Positions 1-9,088 are shown, counted from the stretch's first letter. The stretch is 64,000 nt of DNA from JABLTI01 sp035528035 (GCA_035528035.1 DATKZI010000051.1:1-64000), one strand, 5' to 3'. The notes: generated by a model not told the origin, from the letters alone. Numbers and translations: made by a program.

Positions 1-54
1 TTTTTTCCAAAGAAGTTATAAAAGTATAAATTGAATTATGTTTGCAAGTTAAAT

Positions 55-65
55 ACTTATATAAA
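55..65 (+). promoter_or_regulatory. TATA-box promoter of the KaiC-like gene
   Basis: The sequence ACTTATATAAA here is a good match to the archaeal TATA box. It sits about 65 bases before the GTG start at 128, so a transcript starting about 25 bases downstream would have a leader of roughly 40 bases that includes the strong AGGAGG ribosome-binding site at 117-122. This is inferred from sequence only. Confidence 0.55.
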
Positions 66-127
66 CAGTTATTAAATATATAATAGGATTATACACGTAA
101 TAATATCTCAAAAATTAGGAGGAAAAA

Positions 128-871
128 GTGTTGTCTCAAAATGATACTGCACCTGCAAGATTTGGATTGCCAATATTAGATGCTGCTCTAGGAGGAGGAA
201 TACCTAGAGGTTCAGTAATACTTGTAGAAGATGAAATAGGCGCGGAAGCTGATTTAGTGGCTTTACATTTTCTCACAGAGGGACTTAGGGGAGCAGAAAC
301 AGGTTATATTTTAAGTACAGAGCATCCGTACAAATATTATGAAGATAACCTTCGATCTTTAGGTATACAAGCTGAAATTCTACTTGAAACAGACAGAATG
401 GTCTATATTGATGCTTTTTCAAATCCTTATGGTTATTCAGATATGCGATCACAATTTAAGAATGTGGTAAGTAATATTACACAACCTCGAGAGGTTAGTG
501 AATCAATAAGAAGAGCTATGCTTCATACTAGAAATCAAAACATTAGAATTAGAGGTGTAATTGATAGTGTTTCAGCTATTATGCTAGCAAGTGATGATAT
601 AAAAACCTCATTGTCTTTTGTTCAGAATCGTATTGCATCTAACAAAGAAAATGGTGCAGTAACTTTGATGACTATCCATAAAGACATCCATAATGAACAT
701 GATATGCGTGCATTGGAACATCTAGTAGATGGTGTGATTAGAATCTCAATTGGAGATGAAACTTTCAGTACAGTTAAAATTATCAAATTAAGGGGATCAT
801 ATACCTTTAGCAAGAAACCAATGGCAATGACAGTTTCTGCAGGTCAATTATCAATTCTTGAATATCAATAA
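128..871 (+). CDS. KaiC/RadA-like RecA-superfamily protein with degenerate P-loop
   Basis: The 247-residue protein has the fold pattern of archaeal RadA/KaiC/GvpD-family ATPases: an N-terminal LDAALGGGIPRGSVILVE stretch (about residues 17-34) leads into what should be the Walker A motif. There, the usual GxxGxGKT is replaced by EDEIGAEAD, so the phosphate-binding lysine is missing. A STEHPY segment follows (the KaiC-family STEE-like site), and a VIDSVSAIML segment near residue 144 matches the Walker B strand. Nucleotide hydrolysis is therefore unlikely and a regulatory or scaffolding role is inferred. The GTG start is set by the AGGAGG motif at 117-122. The gene stands alone, and the next two genes are on the opposite strand. 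The family assignment is fairly sure; the function is unknown. Confidence 0.8.
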   Translation: MLSQNDTAPARFGLPILDAALGGGIPRGSVILVEDEIGAEADLVALHFLTEGLRGAETGYILSTEHPYKYYEDNLRSLGIQAEILLETDRMVYIDAFSNPYGYSDMRSQFKNVVSNITQPREVSESIRRAMLHTRNQNIRIRGVIDSVSAIMLASDDIKTSLSFVQNRIASNKENGAVTLMTIHKDIHNEHDMRALEHLVDGVIRISIGDETFSTVKIIKLRGSYTFSKKPMAMTVSAGQLSILEYQ

Positions 872-977
872 TTTTCTTTGGGGATACTTTTCCCCTCCTA
901 CTTTTCTAAAAAATAAAAATATCATTTTTTTAAGACTGAATTATCTTTTATTAAATAAAACAAATAAAAAACGAAAA

Positions 978-1298
978 TTAATTAGTAATAATCTTCCAAA
1001 CATAACCACCTTTAGAAAGATAGCCAATAATCCAACCTTTTTCTTGTAAATTTCGCAAACCTCGATAAATACTTTCAGCAGAAGCACAGGTTAAACATTC
1101 AGTATTAAAATCAGGCGATAAAGCGAGTTCAACAATTTCATTAGTGCTACAATTTTTAGCTTTACATAATATGCGATAAACACAAATAACTTCTTTCTGG
1201 GCACCAATATCATACAAGTTTGCAAGATTTTCTTGAATAGTATTGGTATTTTGGTATTGATTATGTTTGTCAGTTTTATCCAACTTAATACAACTCAA
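978..1298 (-). CDS. winged-helix protein with CxxC motif (paralog 2 of a tandem pair)
   Basis: This 106-residue protein is a clear paralog of the protein encoded just upstream on the same strand. The shared pattern is a cysteine-bearing helix (ICVYRILCKAK), a short helix ending in LALSPDF, then CLTC, then a recognition-helix-like segment (ESIYRGLRNLQEKGWI) and a KGGYVWK wing. That is a winged helix-turn-helix layout with a CxxC placed between helices, which could bind a metal or act as a thiol switch. The start is TTG and overlaps the stop codon of the preceding gene (TTGA), so the two are translationally coupled. The first 25 residues are poorly conserved, so an internal start is possible. 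DNA binding is inferred from the fold pattern only. Confidence 0.65.
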   Translation of the reverse strand: MSCIKLDKTDKHNQYQNTNTIQENLANLYDIGAQKEVICVYRILCKAKNCSTNEIVELALSPDFNTECLTCASAESIYRGLRNLQEKGWIIGYLSKGGYVWKIITN

Positions 1299-1549
1299 TC
1301 TTCTGTTATTTCAATGAACAATTGCCACCGATAACCACCTTTCCCCAAAGAAGATTTAATATAACCAAGTTTTTCTAACTTTTTAACAGACCTTAGAAAA
1401 GAATCACCAGAAACACAACCGGTACAGATATTCTCAAATTCTTCCGTAGAAGCGAGTTCTAGAATCCTTTTAGATGTAATATTATTTTCCTTTTTTAAAA
1501 TTTGATATATACAATTCGTATCTTCATCGAGAGTAATATTTTTAGACAT
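1295..1549 (-). CDS. winged-helix protein with CxxC motif (paralog 1 of a tandem pair)
   Basis: This 84-residue protein is the first gene of a two-gene unit. It carries the same layout as its neighbour: helix (NCIYQILKKEN), helix ending ELASTEEF, a CTGC motif near residue 43, a recognition-helix-like segment (DSFLRSVKKLEKLGYI) and a wing ending KGGYRWQLF. Residues shared by both copies include C-x2-C-x-S, R, L, the G before the wing, and L-x-KGGY-x-W. The overlap with the next gene suggests the two products are made together and may form a heterodimer. It starts with ATG. It is probably a transcriptional regulator; the target is unknown. The upstream 183 bases before the divergent transporter gene could hold a shared operator. 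Confidence 0.7.
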   Translation of the reverse strand: MSKNITLDEDTNCIYQILKKENNITSKRILELASTEEFENICTGCVSGDSFLRSVKKLEKLGYIKSSLGKGGYRWQLFIEITED

Positions 1550-1732
1550 AAAATGAAAACCTACTTGCTTTAAATATCTTCTAACAATATACTAAACGAT
1601 TTACTCTTTCTAAATTTAAATCCTCTGTTTTCATCAAAAATTCATTGCTAAATCATTCAAAACATTTTGAATATTCCAATCAACAAAAGAATTCAAAAAG
1701 ACTCTCCGTATCGAAAAAAATGTGATTGATAA

Positions 1733-2752
1733 TTGTCTTGGTTCACAGAAATAGGTTTGTTTATTTTAGCAGCAATTGGTAATATGATACTCAGCGGAAT
1801 AGCTACAGTTATTTATCAATCTCAAAATGAAAAAATGAAATCTACATTAATGTTATTTTTACAAACATCTGTTGCTGGAGTTGTTTTTATCATAATTGCT
1901 AGTGCAATGGGTGATTTCAAAGAACTATTTAAGATAGACCTTTACCCTTTTTTAGCTTTTGTGTTTGCTGCAATAACTGGAATAGTTATCGGTAATTTTC
2001 TTTATCTTACAAGTATGCGCTTGATTGGTGTATCAAAAGCATATCCAATTTCAATGACTTACCTTTTAATGACTTATATAATGGAAATGTTATTTTTAGA
2101 GGGAAAATTCAAATGGTTAATGTTAGTAGGTATAGCACTTGTAACTGTTGGAGTTGTTTTAATTTCACTATCTAAAGTTAATAAGAAGAAGATCGATACT
2201 ATTGAAATTACAGAAAATGAAATAATTGAGACACATGATTCAATAGAAAAAAATGAAGTCACTATTACAGAACAACCTGAATCACCATTATTTCTAAAAT
2301 TAAAAAAACATGCAAATCTTGTAGGTGTTAGTTTTGCTTTAATTGCAGCATTAACCTGGGCTTCAGGAACTTCACTTATTAAATACGGGTTAAATAACAC
2401 ACCAGATGTTGATATCATACCAATAAATGCTGCAAGAATGATTTATTTGATCCCAATAACATTTACGGCCTTTTTATTTACCTATAGAAAACCCCCAAAG
2501 AAAACTCCTGGTTGGAAATCCTACCTATTAGTCGGAATAGCGGCGCTAATAGGATTAGTCGGAGCTAATATTCTTTATCTAATAGCACTTGATTCTCTTG
2601 GAACCTCTACTCCAGCTGCTATAGCTGCTGCTGGTCCTATGATCGCTACACCTCTTTCAATAATTTTTCTGAAAGAAAAAGTCGATTGGAAAATAATTTT
2701 AGGAACAGCTTTCACAATAGGTGGTTTAATTGTGATAAGTCTGATTATCTAA
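1733..2752 (+). CDS. EamA/DMT-family transporter
   Basis: A 339-residue integral membrane protein with two EamA-type repeats of about five membrane segments each (roughly residues 1-150 and 198-339). They are joined by a hydrophilic, glutamate- and lysine-rich loop at about 153-195. The second repeat has the typical features: LIAALTWASGTSLIKYGL at its start and TPAAIAAAGPMIATPLSIIFLKEK near its end. The drug/metabolite transporter superfamily moves small metabolites; the substrate cannot be told from sequence. The start is TTG; a GTGAT motif about 7 bases before it resembles an archaeal ribosome-binding site, and the nearby ATG at 1720 is out of frame. It ends 6 bases before a convergent gene. 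Confidence 0.85.
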   Translation: MSWFTEIGLFILAAIGNMILSGIATVIYQSQNEKMKSTLMLFLQTSVAGVVFIIIASAMGDFKELFKIDLYPFLAFVFAAITGIVIGNFLYLTSMRLIGVSKAYPISMTYLLMTYIMEMLFLEGKFKWLMLVGIALVTVGVVLISLSKVNKKKIDTIEITENEIIETHDSIEKNEVTITEQPESPLFLKLKKHANLVGVSFALIAALTWASGTSLIKYGLNNTPDVDIIPINAARMIYLIPITFTAFLFTYRKPPKKTPGWKSYLLVGIAALIGLVGANILYLIALDSLGTSTPAAIAAAGPMIATPLSIIFLKEKVDWKIILGTAFTIGGLIVISLII

Positions 2753-2757
2753 GATAG

Positions 2758-3615
2758 CTATGAATTATTCAAAAAATTATTTATGAAATAAACAGTTTGA
2801 GAATCATGCATTATTTCTTCGGAAAATATATCGATGAAAATTGTATCGTGAAGGAAATTAGCAATTTCTATAGCTTGATTAAAGGGATGCTCTTTATCAC
2901 CATTTTTACTTATAATTAAACTTGGAATATTTACCCAAGGCAATTCATTAAAAACTGATTTATTTTTAGATATTTGTAATGCCCTTCTCATTTTTCTAAG
3001 AGGTGCTTGTTTTAGTGATTCAATTCTTATATTATATAAGAATGGATCCTTTTTCTTTACTTTAGCCATTGTAATGGGTGCAAAAAGTATGAATGATTTT
3101 ATAATTAAATTAAAAAATATTGAAGGTAAATATGACGCTCGTATAAGATGTATGACATGTTCCGATTTATAAATAGGATTTAATAGAATTAACTTCTCTG
3201 GTTTTTTCGATAAATTAGAATTATGTATTATCTGATATATTATTACTCCAGTCCCCAATGAAGTACCCATAAAAGTATATGGAGAAGAAATCTGCAATTG
3301 ATCCATTATTTCTGCTATGTCTTGAGCAAACCCTTCTTGTGAAATTCTATCTGATTTGTGTGTTGCAGTAGATGATTTTTTCTCTCGAGTTTCAATTACA
3401 TAGAGAGTATATCCACATAGAAGTAATCCATTTAACATTTTGTTCCACTGATCGAAAAGTCCCATAAATCCTGGAATGAAAATGATTGTATGATTATTTA
3501 CTTCTTTTACTTTTGGTTCGAATTTTAGTACACGTAATTTTTCTCCGTCACCTACTTGATACATAACTGATTGAATTGTTTTAACATCTGGAAATCCCTT
3601 TTCTAAATTACTCAT
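2758..3615 (-). CDS. alpha/beta hydrolase
   Basis: The 285-residue protein shows an alpha/beta-hydrolase core. There is a IIFIPGFMG strand and oxyanion turn (about residues 44-52) and a nucleophile elbow GTSLG (Ser in G-x-S-x-G, about residue 118). A C-terminal histidine (HDSQT) lies in the position expected for the catalytic base, and an aspartate candidate is in the GDKEHPF segment. No signal peptide is seen, so it is probably cytoplasmic. The substrate is unknown; it could be an esterase, lipase or thioesterase. It starts with ATG behind a GAGGT motif, with a TATA-like ACTTATACTTTAAA further upstream. It converges with the EamA gene. Confidence 0.8.
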   Translation of the reverse strand: MSNLEKGFPDVKTIQSVMYQVGDGEKLRVLKFEPKVKEVNNHTIIFIPGFMGLFDQWNKMLNGLLLCGYTLYVIETREKKSSTATHKSDRISQEGFAQDIAEIMDQLQISSPYTFMGTSLGTGVIIYQIIHNSNLSKKPEKLILLNPIYKSEHVIHLIRASYLPSIFFNLIIKSFILFAPITMAKVKKKDPFLYNIRIESLKQAPLRKMRRALQISKNKSVFNELPWVNIPSLIISKNGDKEHPFNQAIEIANFLHDTIFIDIFSEEIMHDSQTVYFINNFLNNS

Positions 3616-3768
3616 AAATTACCAACCTCTTAATTCCTAATTGATTTAATCACTTTCATTTAAAGTATAAGTACATTAGTGCAAATTTATTAAGGAAAAG
3701 AATTTACTAATCATACTTTAAATTTTTTATTTGCTAACCAAATTTAGCTTACTGTGGTGAAATAAGAA

Positions 3769-4401
3769 ATGAATGAAAAAATGACCAAATTGAAAGAGCA
3801 AATAGATAAAGATCCAGAAAATATTCCCCTAGTAGAAGATTATGTTAGATTATTATCAGATTTAATTATTGAATATTCTCGAGAAGATAATCTTGAGGAA
3901 CTAGAAAAAGTCATAGAAGAATTAGATAGGATTATAGCTATTTATTCTGAACATAAATCAATAATACAATTATATGGGGAATCGATAGTCAATTCACTAC
4001 CACTTATTTTTGCTAAATCAACTATTACGCAAGTAAAAAAAATTATTAACAATCTTAGAAGTAAAGCAGATAAAACGAATAATATTCATTTATCAGAATT
4101 TCTGTCAATGGTTCTGGTGAATGCCATATATGATTTTAGTCTTTTAAACAAAGCAGGAACAATACACGAATTTGCTTTAGAATTAACTGATTTAACAAGA
4201 AAATATCCTACCAATGTAACTATAATGGCAGCTGGGGCAAAAGGAATGATGAACGCTACTATGTTTTTTATGCAAAGTCAAGATATGAACGCTGCAAGAA
4301 GTTATTATCAAACTTTGATTAAAATTTTGAATAATAGTCAGAAGAAAGATGTTGTCGATTCAAGACGCCTGTTACAATTGAAAGAATATTTCGAAAAATG
4401 A
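3769..4401 (+). CDS. hypothetical all-helical (TPR-like) protein
   Basis: A 210-residue, highly charged protein with no membrane segment. Its helical pattern (repeated amphipathic helices such as EELEKVIEELDRIIAIYSEH and a C-terminal AARSYYQTLIKILNNS) resembles tetratricopeptide-like solenoids, but no canonical TPR consensus is clear. I do not recognise a specific family. The ATG start is preceded by GGTGA at a suitable distance. The gene is single and its 3' end faces the pilin-like gene, separated by 10 bases. A role as a protein-protein interaction module is a guess from fold pattern. Confidence 0.6.
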   Translation: MNEKMTKLKEQIDKDPENIPLVEDYVRLLSDLIIEYSREDNLEELEKVIEELDRIIAIYSEHKSIIQLYGESIVNSLPLIFAKSTITQVKKIINNLRSKADKTNNIHLSEFLSMVLVNAIYDFSLLNKAGTIHEFALELTDLTRKYPTNVTIMAAGAKGMMNATMFFMQSQDMNAARSYYQTLIKILNNSQKKDVVDSRRLLQLKEYFEK

Positions 4402-4411
4402 AGAAGTGATA

Positions 4412-5260
4412 TTAATTTAGCTTTACAGTATTAAAGTCATATGTTATTATCACCATATTAAACGAGACATTTGTTCTAGCACCTGAAGAAGTAAAAACTG
4501 GTTCTAGACCTATTCCACGATTAACGTATAAGGTAAAATCATCACCTGAAGCTGTTATGGGATCACCATTAACATTAAAGCCATATTGTATCGGATTTAC
4601 ATCTACTCTAGTTTTATTAAGAGTTAAATAATAAGTGCCTGAATTTAACCCTCTAAGAGATTCAGCATCAGTGAATTGGATAACAACTAAAGATACATCA
4701 ATGGTGCCACCAGAGCCTGTATCATGTACTAAAAGAATAAGTCTATACCATAATTCGAGATAATAAGTATCTGTTTGTGGTCGTTGCATTGTGATTACAG
4801 CTGGATCGATAGTTCCTTCATTAGTAATAGCAGGAGAATCATAGGGACTACCTTTAATGTAATTTATATTATGTTGTTGCATTACAGCTATATCACTAGG
4901 GATAGATATTCGAACAATGCCATATTCTAGAGACGGAATGGGTATATACATTGCCCCATCTATATACGCTCTAAAATTTAAACCTAAAGAACGAAATTCA
5001 AGATTACCCGCAAAAGCATCAACTTCTATAGTTCGAGCAGCACCTACACCATCTTCAATTAATGATTGAACAGCTCCATCCATTTTAGTAAGGAAGAGTG
5101 CTGAAGTAGATAAAGTAGAATTCATTCGACCACGATCAAGTGTAGGAATGATATAAACATAAGTCATTGCAATTGAAGCTATCATAATACTAGTTATAAG
5201 TAAGGTTGAGATGATGCTTGAAACACCTTTTTTATTACGGGCTAATCTTTTAAATATCAT
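4412..5260 (-). CDS. archaeal type IV pilin-like surface protein
   Basis: The 282-residue protein begins with a short positively charged leader ending KKG, followed by a hydrophobic helix starting VSSIISTLLIT (about residues 13-36). This is the class III signal peptide of archaeal pilins and archaellins, cut after KKG by the prepilin peptidase. The remaining 240 residues are a beta-rich, threonine/serine-rich extracellular domain with no further membrane segment. No assembly ATPase, platform protein or prepilin peptidase is nearby, so it would have to use machinery encoded elsewhere. It could be a minor pilin, an adhesin subunit or a pilin-anchored surface protein. Confidence 0.75.
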   Translation of the reverse strand: MIFKRLARNKKGVSSIISTLLITSIMIASIAMTYVYIIPTLDRGRMNSTLSTSALFLTKMDGAVQSLIEDGVGAARTIEVDAFAGNLEFRSLGLNFRAYIDGAMYIPIPSLEYGIVRISIPSDIAVMQQHNINYIKGSPYDSPAITNEGTIDPAVITMQRPQTDTYYLELWYRLILLVHDTGSGGTIDVSLVVIQFTDAESLRGLNSGTYYLTLNKTRVDVNPIQYGFNVNGDPITASGDDFTLYVNRGIGLEPVFTSSGARTNVSFNMVIITYDFNTVKLN

Positions 5261-5374
5261 TCATTTCACCATTTAAACAATAGACTTCTATTGATATTTT
5301 ATCATATTCTAGAGGTTAAAATCTTTCTGTTTGGTTAAAAGAGCTAGCAATTGATTTTTGAATAAAAAATGAAA

Positions 5375-6208
5375 TTACTCTTTTATATAGGAGGAAATCA
5401 TCATTCCATAATAAGTCGGAGTAGCACGATGAACAACTTGTGGTTTAAAATTTAGTTTTTCTAATAATCCCTGTAAAATAACAAAACCAATGAAACCACA
5501 ACAGAGAGCATCTTCAAGCAATGGAACAGCTTTCTTTAAGAGAATATTCCTATTTAAATTGCTTGCCCATTCTTCCATTAATTGATCAAAAGGTTCAGCT
5601 AATTCATTAAAACCATAAGGACCAGATTTCAAATGTGTATGTGCTAAATCAGCACTAGTAATTATAACAACCCGTTTATCTAGTTTGTCAAAAAATATTC
5701 TCAAATCATTTCCTAAAGTAATAGTTTCGGGAATCAATTCTTCAGGATTTTCTAATCTTTTTAATGGTTGAGACATATAAATAAATTGAACATTTTTTAT
5801 GTCCCTAATAAACCATAAAGGAACAGCTTCACCCCAACGAAATGGTGCTTCTACTCCGGAAGTAAAAGTAGCAATTTTGCTAACATTTGTTTCTTTATCA
5901 AGAAGATAATTATAAAGTTCAATTGCTAAATCTTGATTAAATTCCACTTTGACTTTATAATTTTGATAAGATCCATCCCATTCAGCTGTACCATTACCAC
6001 CTCTATTAACATAAATGCCATATTCTTCTGATAGAGCAATACCATGAGGAGATGTCATAAAAATGATATCTGGTTTTAATTTAGCTATTTGTTCAGCAGC
6101 TTTTAGCATGGCTTTATGAAGTTCGATCGCTTCTTTAGGTAAATCCTTTACTTTTGGATCGAGAATCATTGCACCATGAGGTAAAATAAACGCACCTACA
6201 ATCGTCAT
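5375..6208 (-). CDS. LigB/MEMO-superfamily (class III extradiol dioxygenase-like) protein
   Basis: The 277-residue protein has the histidine pattern of the class III extradiol dioxygenase/MEMO superfamily: LPHG near residue 10, SPHG near residue 54, and SADLAHTH near residue 177. Conserved C-terminal CCGFIGF and TPTYYGMM segments are also present. Members use a non-heme iron to open catechol rings, but archaeal homologs such as MEMO-type proteins often have no known dioxygenase substrate. No other aromatic-degradation gene is nearby, so a real ring-cleavage role is uncertain. The ATG start is preceded by GGGTG. Confidence 0.75.
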   Translation of the reverse strand: MTIVGAFILPHGAMILDPKVKDLPKEAIELHKAMLKAAEQIAKLKPDIIFMTSPHGIALSEEYGIYVNRGGNGTAEWDGSYQNYKVKVEFNQDLAIELYNYLLDKETNVSKIATFTSGVEAPFRWGEAVPLWFIRDIKNVQFIYMSQPLKRLENPEELIPETITLGNDLRIFFDKLDKRVVIITSADLAHTHLKSGPYGFNELAEPFDQLMEEWASNLNRNILLKKAVPLLEDALCCGFIGFVILQGLLEKLNFKPQVVHRATPTYYGMMISSYIKE

Positions 6209-6342
6209 TCAAGCACCCTTCGTCACTCAGCATTTATGTTATGATGTTTTTGATTTTTAACTTTTCGTCGATAGAAAAACAGTTGTTTTTTAAATTATAC
6301 TATAAAAAATGAAATTAAAAACAAAAAAAATAAAAATAATCT

Positions 6343-7707
6343 CTACTTTGTAGAGATTTTTATTCCTTCAAAACGCATGATTGGTGTTGTAAGCCAATCA
6401 TTAGCTAGATGATATTCCTTACCAATTCCACTTATATTATTGAGAATATCAAAAACATTGCCAGAAATAGATACACCTGTAATGGGTTTAACAATTTCTC
6501 CATTTTCAATAAGATAAGCACCTTTGGCTACGCCTGAAAAAATACCATTTTCTTGCCTCAAAGTTCCTTGGTAGTTATGTAAAATTATGCCTTTCTTTGT
6601 GTCCTGAATTATTTCTTCTTCAGACATATCTCCAGAAAGAATCCAAGGAGAACTTGGTAAAATACCATCTGGTTTTGTAGCAAAATCTGGTTGATTTCCT
6701 AACGAACGATATGCATTTCCTGTTGGTTCAAGATTTTCTTTATTAGCTGTTCTTTGATTATGTAGGAATGTTTGCAGAACACCATCTTTAACTATATCGA
6801 TATTCTTAGTAGGATTCCCTTCAGAATCAAATGGACGAATACCACTACCACCATTAAGATTATGAGGTCTGTCGACAAGTTGGAAACTTTCATCAGTAAC
6901 TTTATCAGCTAGCTTATCTTTCCAGAAAGAAATGCCTCTTTGACGCAAATCTCCTGAAGCAGCTAAACATGCAACTATAGCTACAGGGCTAATCATTGCT
7001 TCTTGCCTAAAAATTACAGACCCATCAAAAGCTTTGATTTGTTCTTGATTAAATGCATCCATTGCCTTCCTACCCAATTTTTCACCAAATTCCTTTAAAT
7101 CCGCATCTCGTTTACGACTAAATATTGATTCAGTAACATATCCACCTGATTTGCCTTTTTCACTAGCAACAAGAAGTAAACCAGCTTGGTAAGATGAATT
7201 TTTTGTTTGAGCTTCTACATCATTAGAGTTTATTATCGCTGTTCCTCCAACATTTGCAGAAACACTGCTAAGTATTGTAGCAAGACGATCGTCAATACCA
7301 GTATATCCGGATATAAAGTCTAAAGCATCATTAGTTAAAACAGAAGCATCAAGATCAGCTATTTCTTTACTATAAACAGTTTCAATTTTTGGAATAATCT
7401 TTTTTTCAGGTAAACCAATGCCATCAATCTTTGGTGACAATTTAGCTATACTAAAAGCTTCTTCAGCTGCTTTCATAAGAGATTTAGCTGTTATAATATT
7501 CGTATAGGAAAAACCTTCTGATCCATCATGAATAACTCTAATACCTGCTCCTAATTCTTCCTTAGCTCGTTGTGTACTTATACTTGTGCCATTCATCATA
7601 ACTTGCTTTATATTACTATAAGAAAGATAAATCTCGATAGATTCCATGCCTTTTTTGGAACTAGAAGCAATTACTTTTCTACTTTCATCTAAAGCTTGAT
7701 CAAACAT
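6343..7707 (-). CDS. tldE: TldE/PmbA-family metalloprotease subunit
   Basis: A 454-residue protein of the PmbA/TldD family in the usual full length. It lacks the HExxxH zinc motif present in its upstream partner, which marks it as the TldE-type subunit. Typical family segments are the N-terminal EIYLSYSNIKQ, the FDSEGNPTKNIDIVKDG strand and TGNAYRSLG. In Bacteria the TldD/TldE heterodimer processes unfolded peptides such as microcin precursors and CcdA antitoxin; archaeal pairs are presumed general peptidases. The gene starts with ATG immediately after tldD (no spacer worth noting), so the subunits are co-translated. Confidence 0.9.
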   Translation of the reverse strand: MFDQALDESRKVIASSSKKGMESIEIYLSYSNIKQVMMNGTSISTQRAKEELGAGIRVIHDGSEGFSYTNIITAKSLMKAAEEAFSIAKLSPKIDGIGLPEKKIIPKIETVYSKEIADLDASVLTNDALDFISGYTGIDDRLATILSSVSANVGGTAIINSNDVEAQTKNSSYQAGLLLVASEKGKSGGYVTESIFSRKRDADLKEFGEKLGRKAMDAFNQEQIKAFDGSVIFRQEAMISPVAIVACLAASGDLRQRGISFWKDKLADKVTDESFQLVDRPHNLNGGSGIRPFDSEGNPTKNIDIVKDGVLQTFLHNQRTANKENLEPTGNAYRSLGNQPDFATKPDGILPSSPWILSGDMSEEEIIQDTKKGIILHNYQGTLRQENGIFSGVAKGAYLIENGEIVKPITGVSISGNVFDILNNISGIGKEYHLANDWLTTPIMRFEGIKISTK

Positions 7708-7708
7708 T

Positions 7709-9088
7709 TTAATGACCTCCTAAAATAACTGTACAAGCAAGCCTTCCTCCTCCAGCATCCACTTTTGCTGCTTGTTCCTTGCCACAAAAACCAGTACCTA
7801 TATTTAATTTGAGTTCTTTTCCCACACCTAGAGTAGAGGATAAGACTTCAAAAGCGTTCCCTGTCATTGTTGGTCCAACATAAATCTTATCTGTCAATTT
7901 ACCATTTTTAATTTCAATAGCTTGACCTGTTCCAACCATGAATTCACCGGAAGTATCAGCAGAACCATTCATCATCCCTGTAACAAAAAGACCATCTTTT
8001 ATGGTTTCAATTAATTCTTCGTCTGTCATATCCCCAGGTTTGATGTAAGTATTTCTCATACGGATCAAAGGTTCATCATCAAAATTAAACGCTCGAGCAT
8101 TGCCTGTTGGTTCCATATTCATCTTAGCAGCATATTCTCGATTGTTCAAATATCCCGTCAAAATGCCATCTTTAATTATGTTAATTTTTTTGCCTTTTGT
8201 TCCCTCATCATCATACATTAACCACCCACTAGCATCACCCATAACAGGTTCATCAACAATTGTAATTAATTCAGAAACAACTTTTTGATTTAGCTTGCCT
8301 TTTAGAAAGCTACCACCTTCAACCAAGTCAGCTTCAGAACAATGACCTACTGCTTCATGAGCGATTATACCTACACTAGTATGATCAATGAGCACTCTTG
8401 TCGGACCACCAGGTGGTAAACTTGCATCAAGGTTTTTTATAGCCATTTCAGAAGCAAATTTAGCTAATTCAGCAAGTGGATGTTCATCAATTAATTCAAA
8501 ACCTTTCGTTTTACTCCAAGCTTCATGGTAAGGGGCAATTTTGGTTTCTCGAGAAGCAATTGCTTGAGCAAGAACAGTAGGATTCATGGTCTTTTGAGTT
8601 ATTTGAGTACCATCACTATTAGTAATTATTTTATCATCTATTATTTCGCTGTAATTAAGGATATAACTTTTAACATCCTCATAATCTTTGAAAATTTTTT
8701 CTGCTTCTTTTATCATATTGATTTTTTCAGTAACAGAAATATCTTCAATTGACTTTATATAAGGAGAAATAACAATATCTTTGTGTGATTTAACATCAGC
8801 GAATGAAATTTTCTCTTTAAGTGTTGGTGCAGCTACTTTTGCTAATTTTGTTGCTTGTTTGATGATCTCTTTTAAATTAGCTAATTTAGTAGAAGTCGTT
8901 GAAGCAAAACCTATAGCACCATCAACAATTACTCTTGTGCACAATCCACTTCGAGAACCAGTATTTGCAGATAACTCACCATCTCGAGAAGAGTATTGAG
9001 CAACATATTTGTTTTGAAATCGAATATCTATGAAATCAGCGTTAAGATTTCTACCATATTCGATACCTTTCAATATTGTATCTAACAT
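7709..9088 (-). CDS. tldD: TldD-family zinc metalloprotease subunit
   Basis: A 459-residue protein carrying the HEAVGH (HExxxH) zinc-binding motif at residues 244-249, followed by the conserved CSEADLVEGGSFLKGK region. Near the C terminus is GTGFCGKEQAAKVDAGGGR, matching the third zinc ligand region of TldD. It is the catalytic subunit that pairs with the TldE-type protein encoded directly downstream. The pair is predicted to form a barrel-like heterodimer that only admits unfolded peptides. It starts with ATG; the preceding 224-base spacer to the divergent permease gene carries repeated TGACCA motifs. Confidence 0.92.
   Translation of the reverse strand: MLDTILKGIEYGRNLNADFIDIRFQNKYVAQYSSRDGELSANTGSRSGLCTRVIVDGAIGFASTTSTKLANLKEIIKQATKLAKVAAPTLKEKISFADVKSHKDIVISPYIKSIEDISVTEKINMIKEAEKIFKDYEDVKSYILNYSEIIDDKIITNSDGTQITQKTMNPTVLAQAIASRETKIAPYHEAWSKTKGFELIDEHPLAELAKFASEMAIKNLDASLPPGGPTRVLIDHTSVGIIAHEAVGHCSEADLVEGGSFLKGKLNQKVVSELITIVDEPVMGDASGWLMYDDEGTKGKKINIIKDGILTGYLNNREYAAKMNMEPTGNARAFNFDDEPLIRMRNTYIKPGDMTDEELIETIKDGLFVTGMMNGSADTSGEFMVGTGQAIEIKNGKLTDKIYVGPTMTGNAFEVLSSTLGVGKELKLNIGTGFCGKEQAAKVDAGGGRLACTVILGGH

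Noticed and set aside
858..1049. A 63-codon rightward frame overlapping the 3' end of the winged-helix gene.
   Set aside because: It covers the terminator-like T-rich gap and the antisense of a supported gene; composition is low-complexity (Asn, Ile, Lys, Leu).
5375..6208. Annotation as a specific catechol-cleaving dioxygenase.
   Set aside because: Only the superfamily histidine pattern is seen; no aromatic-degradation genes are near and family members have diverse or unknown roles.
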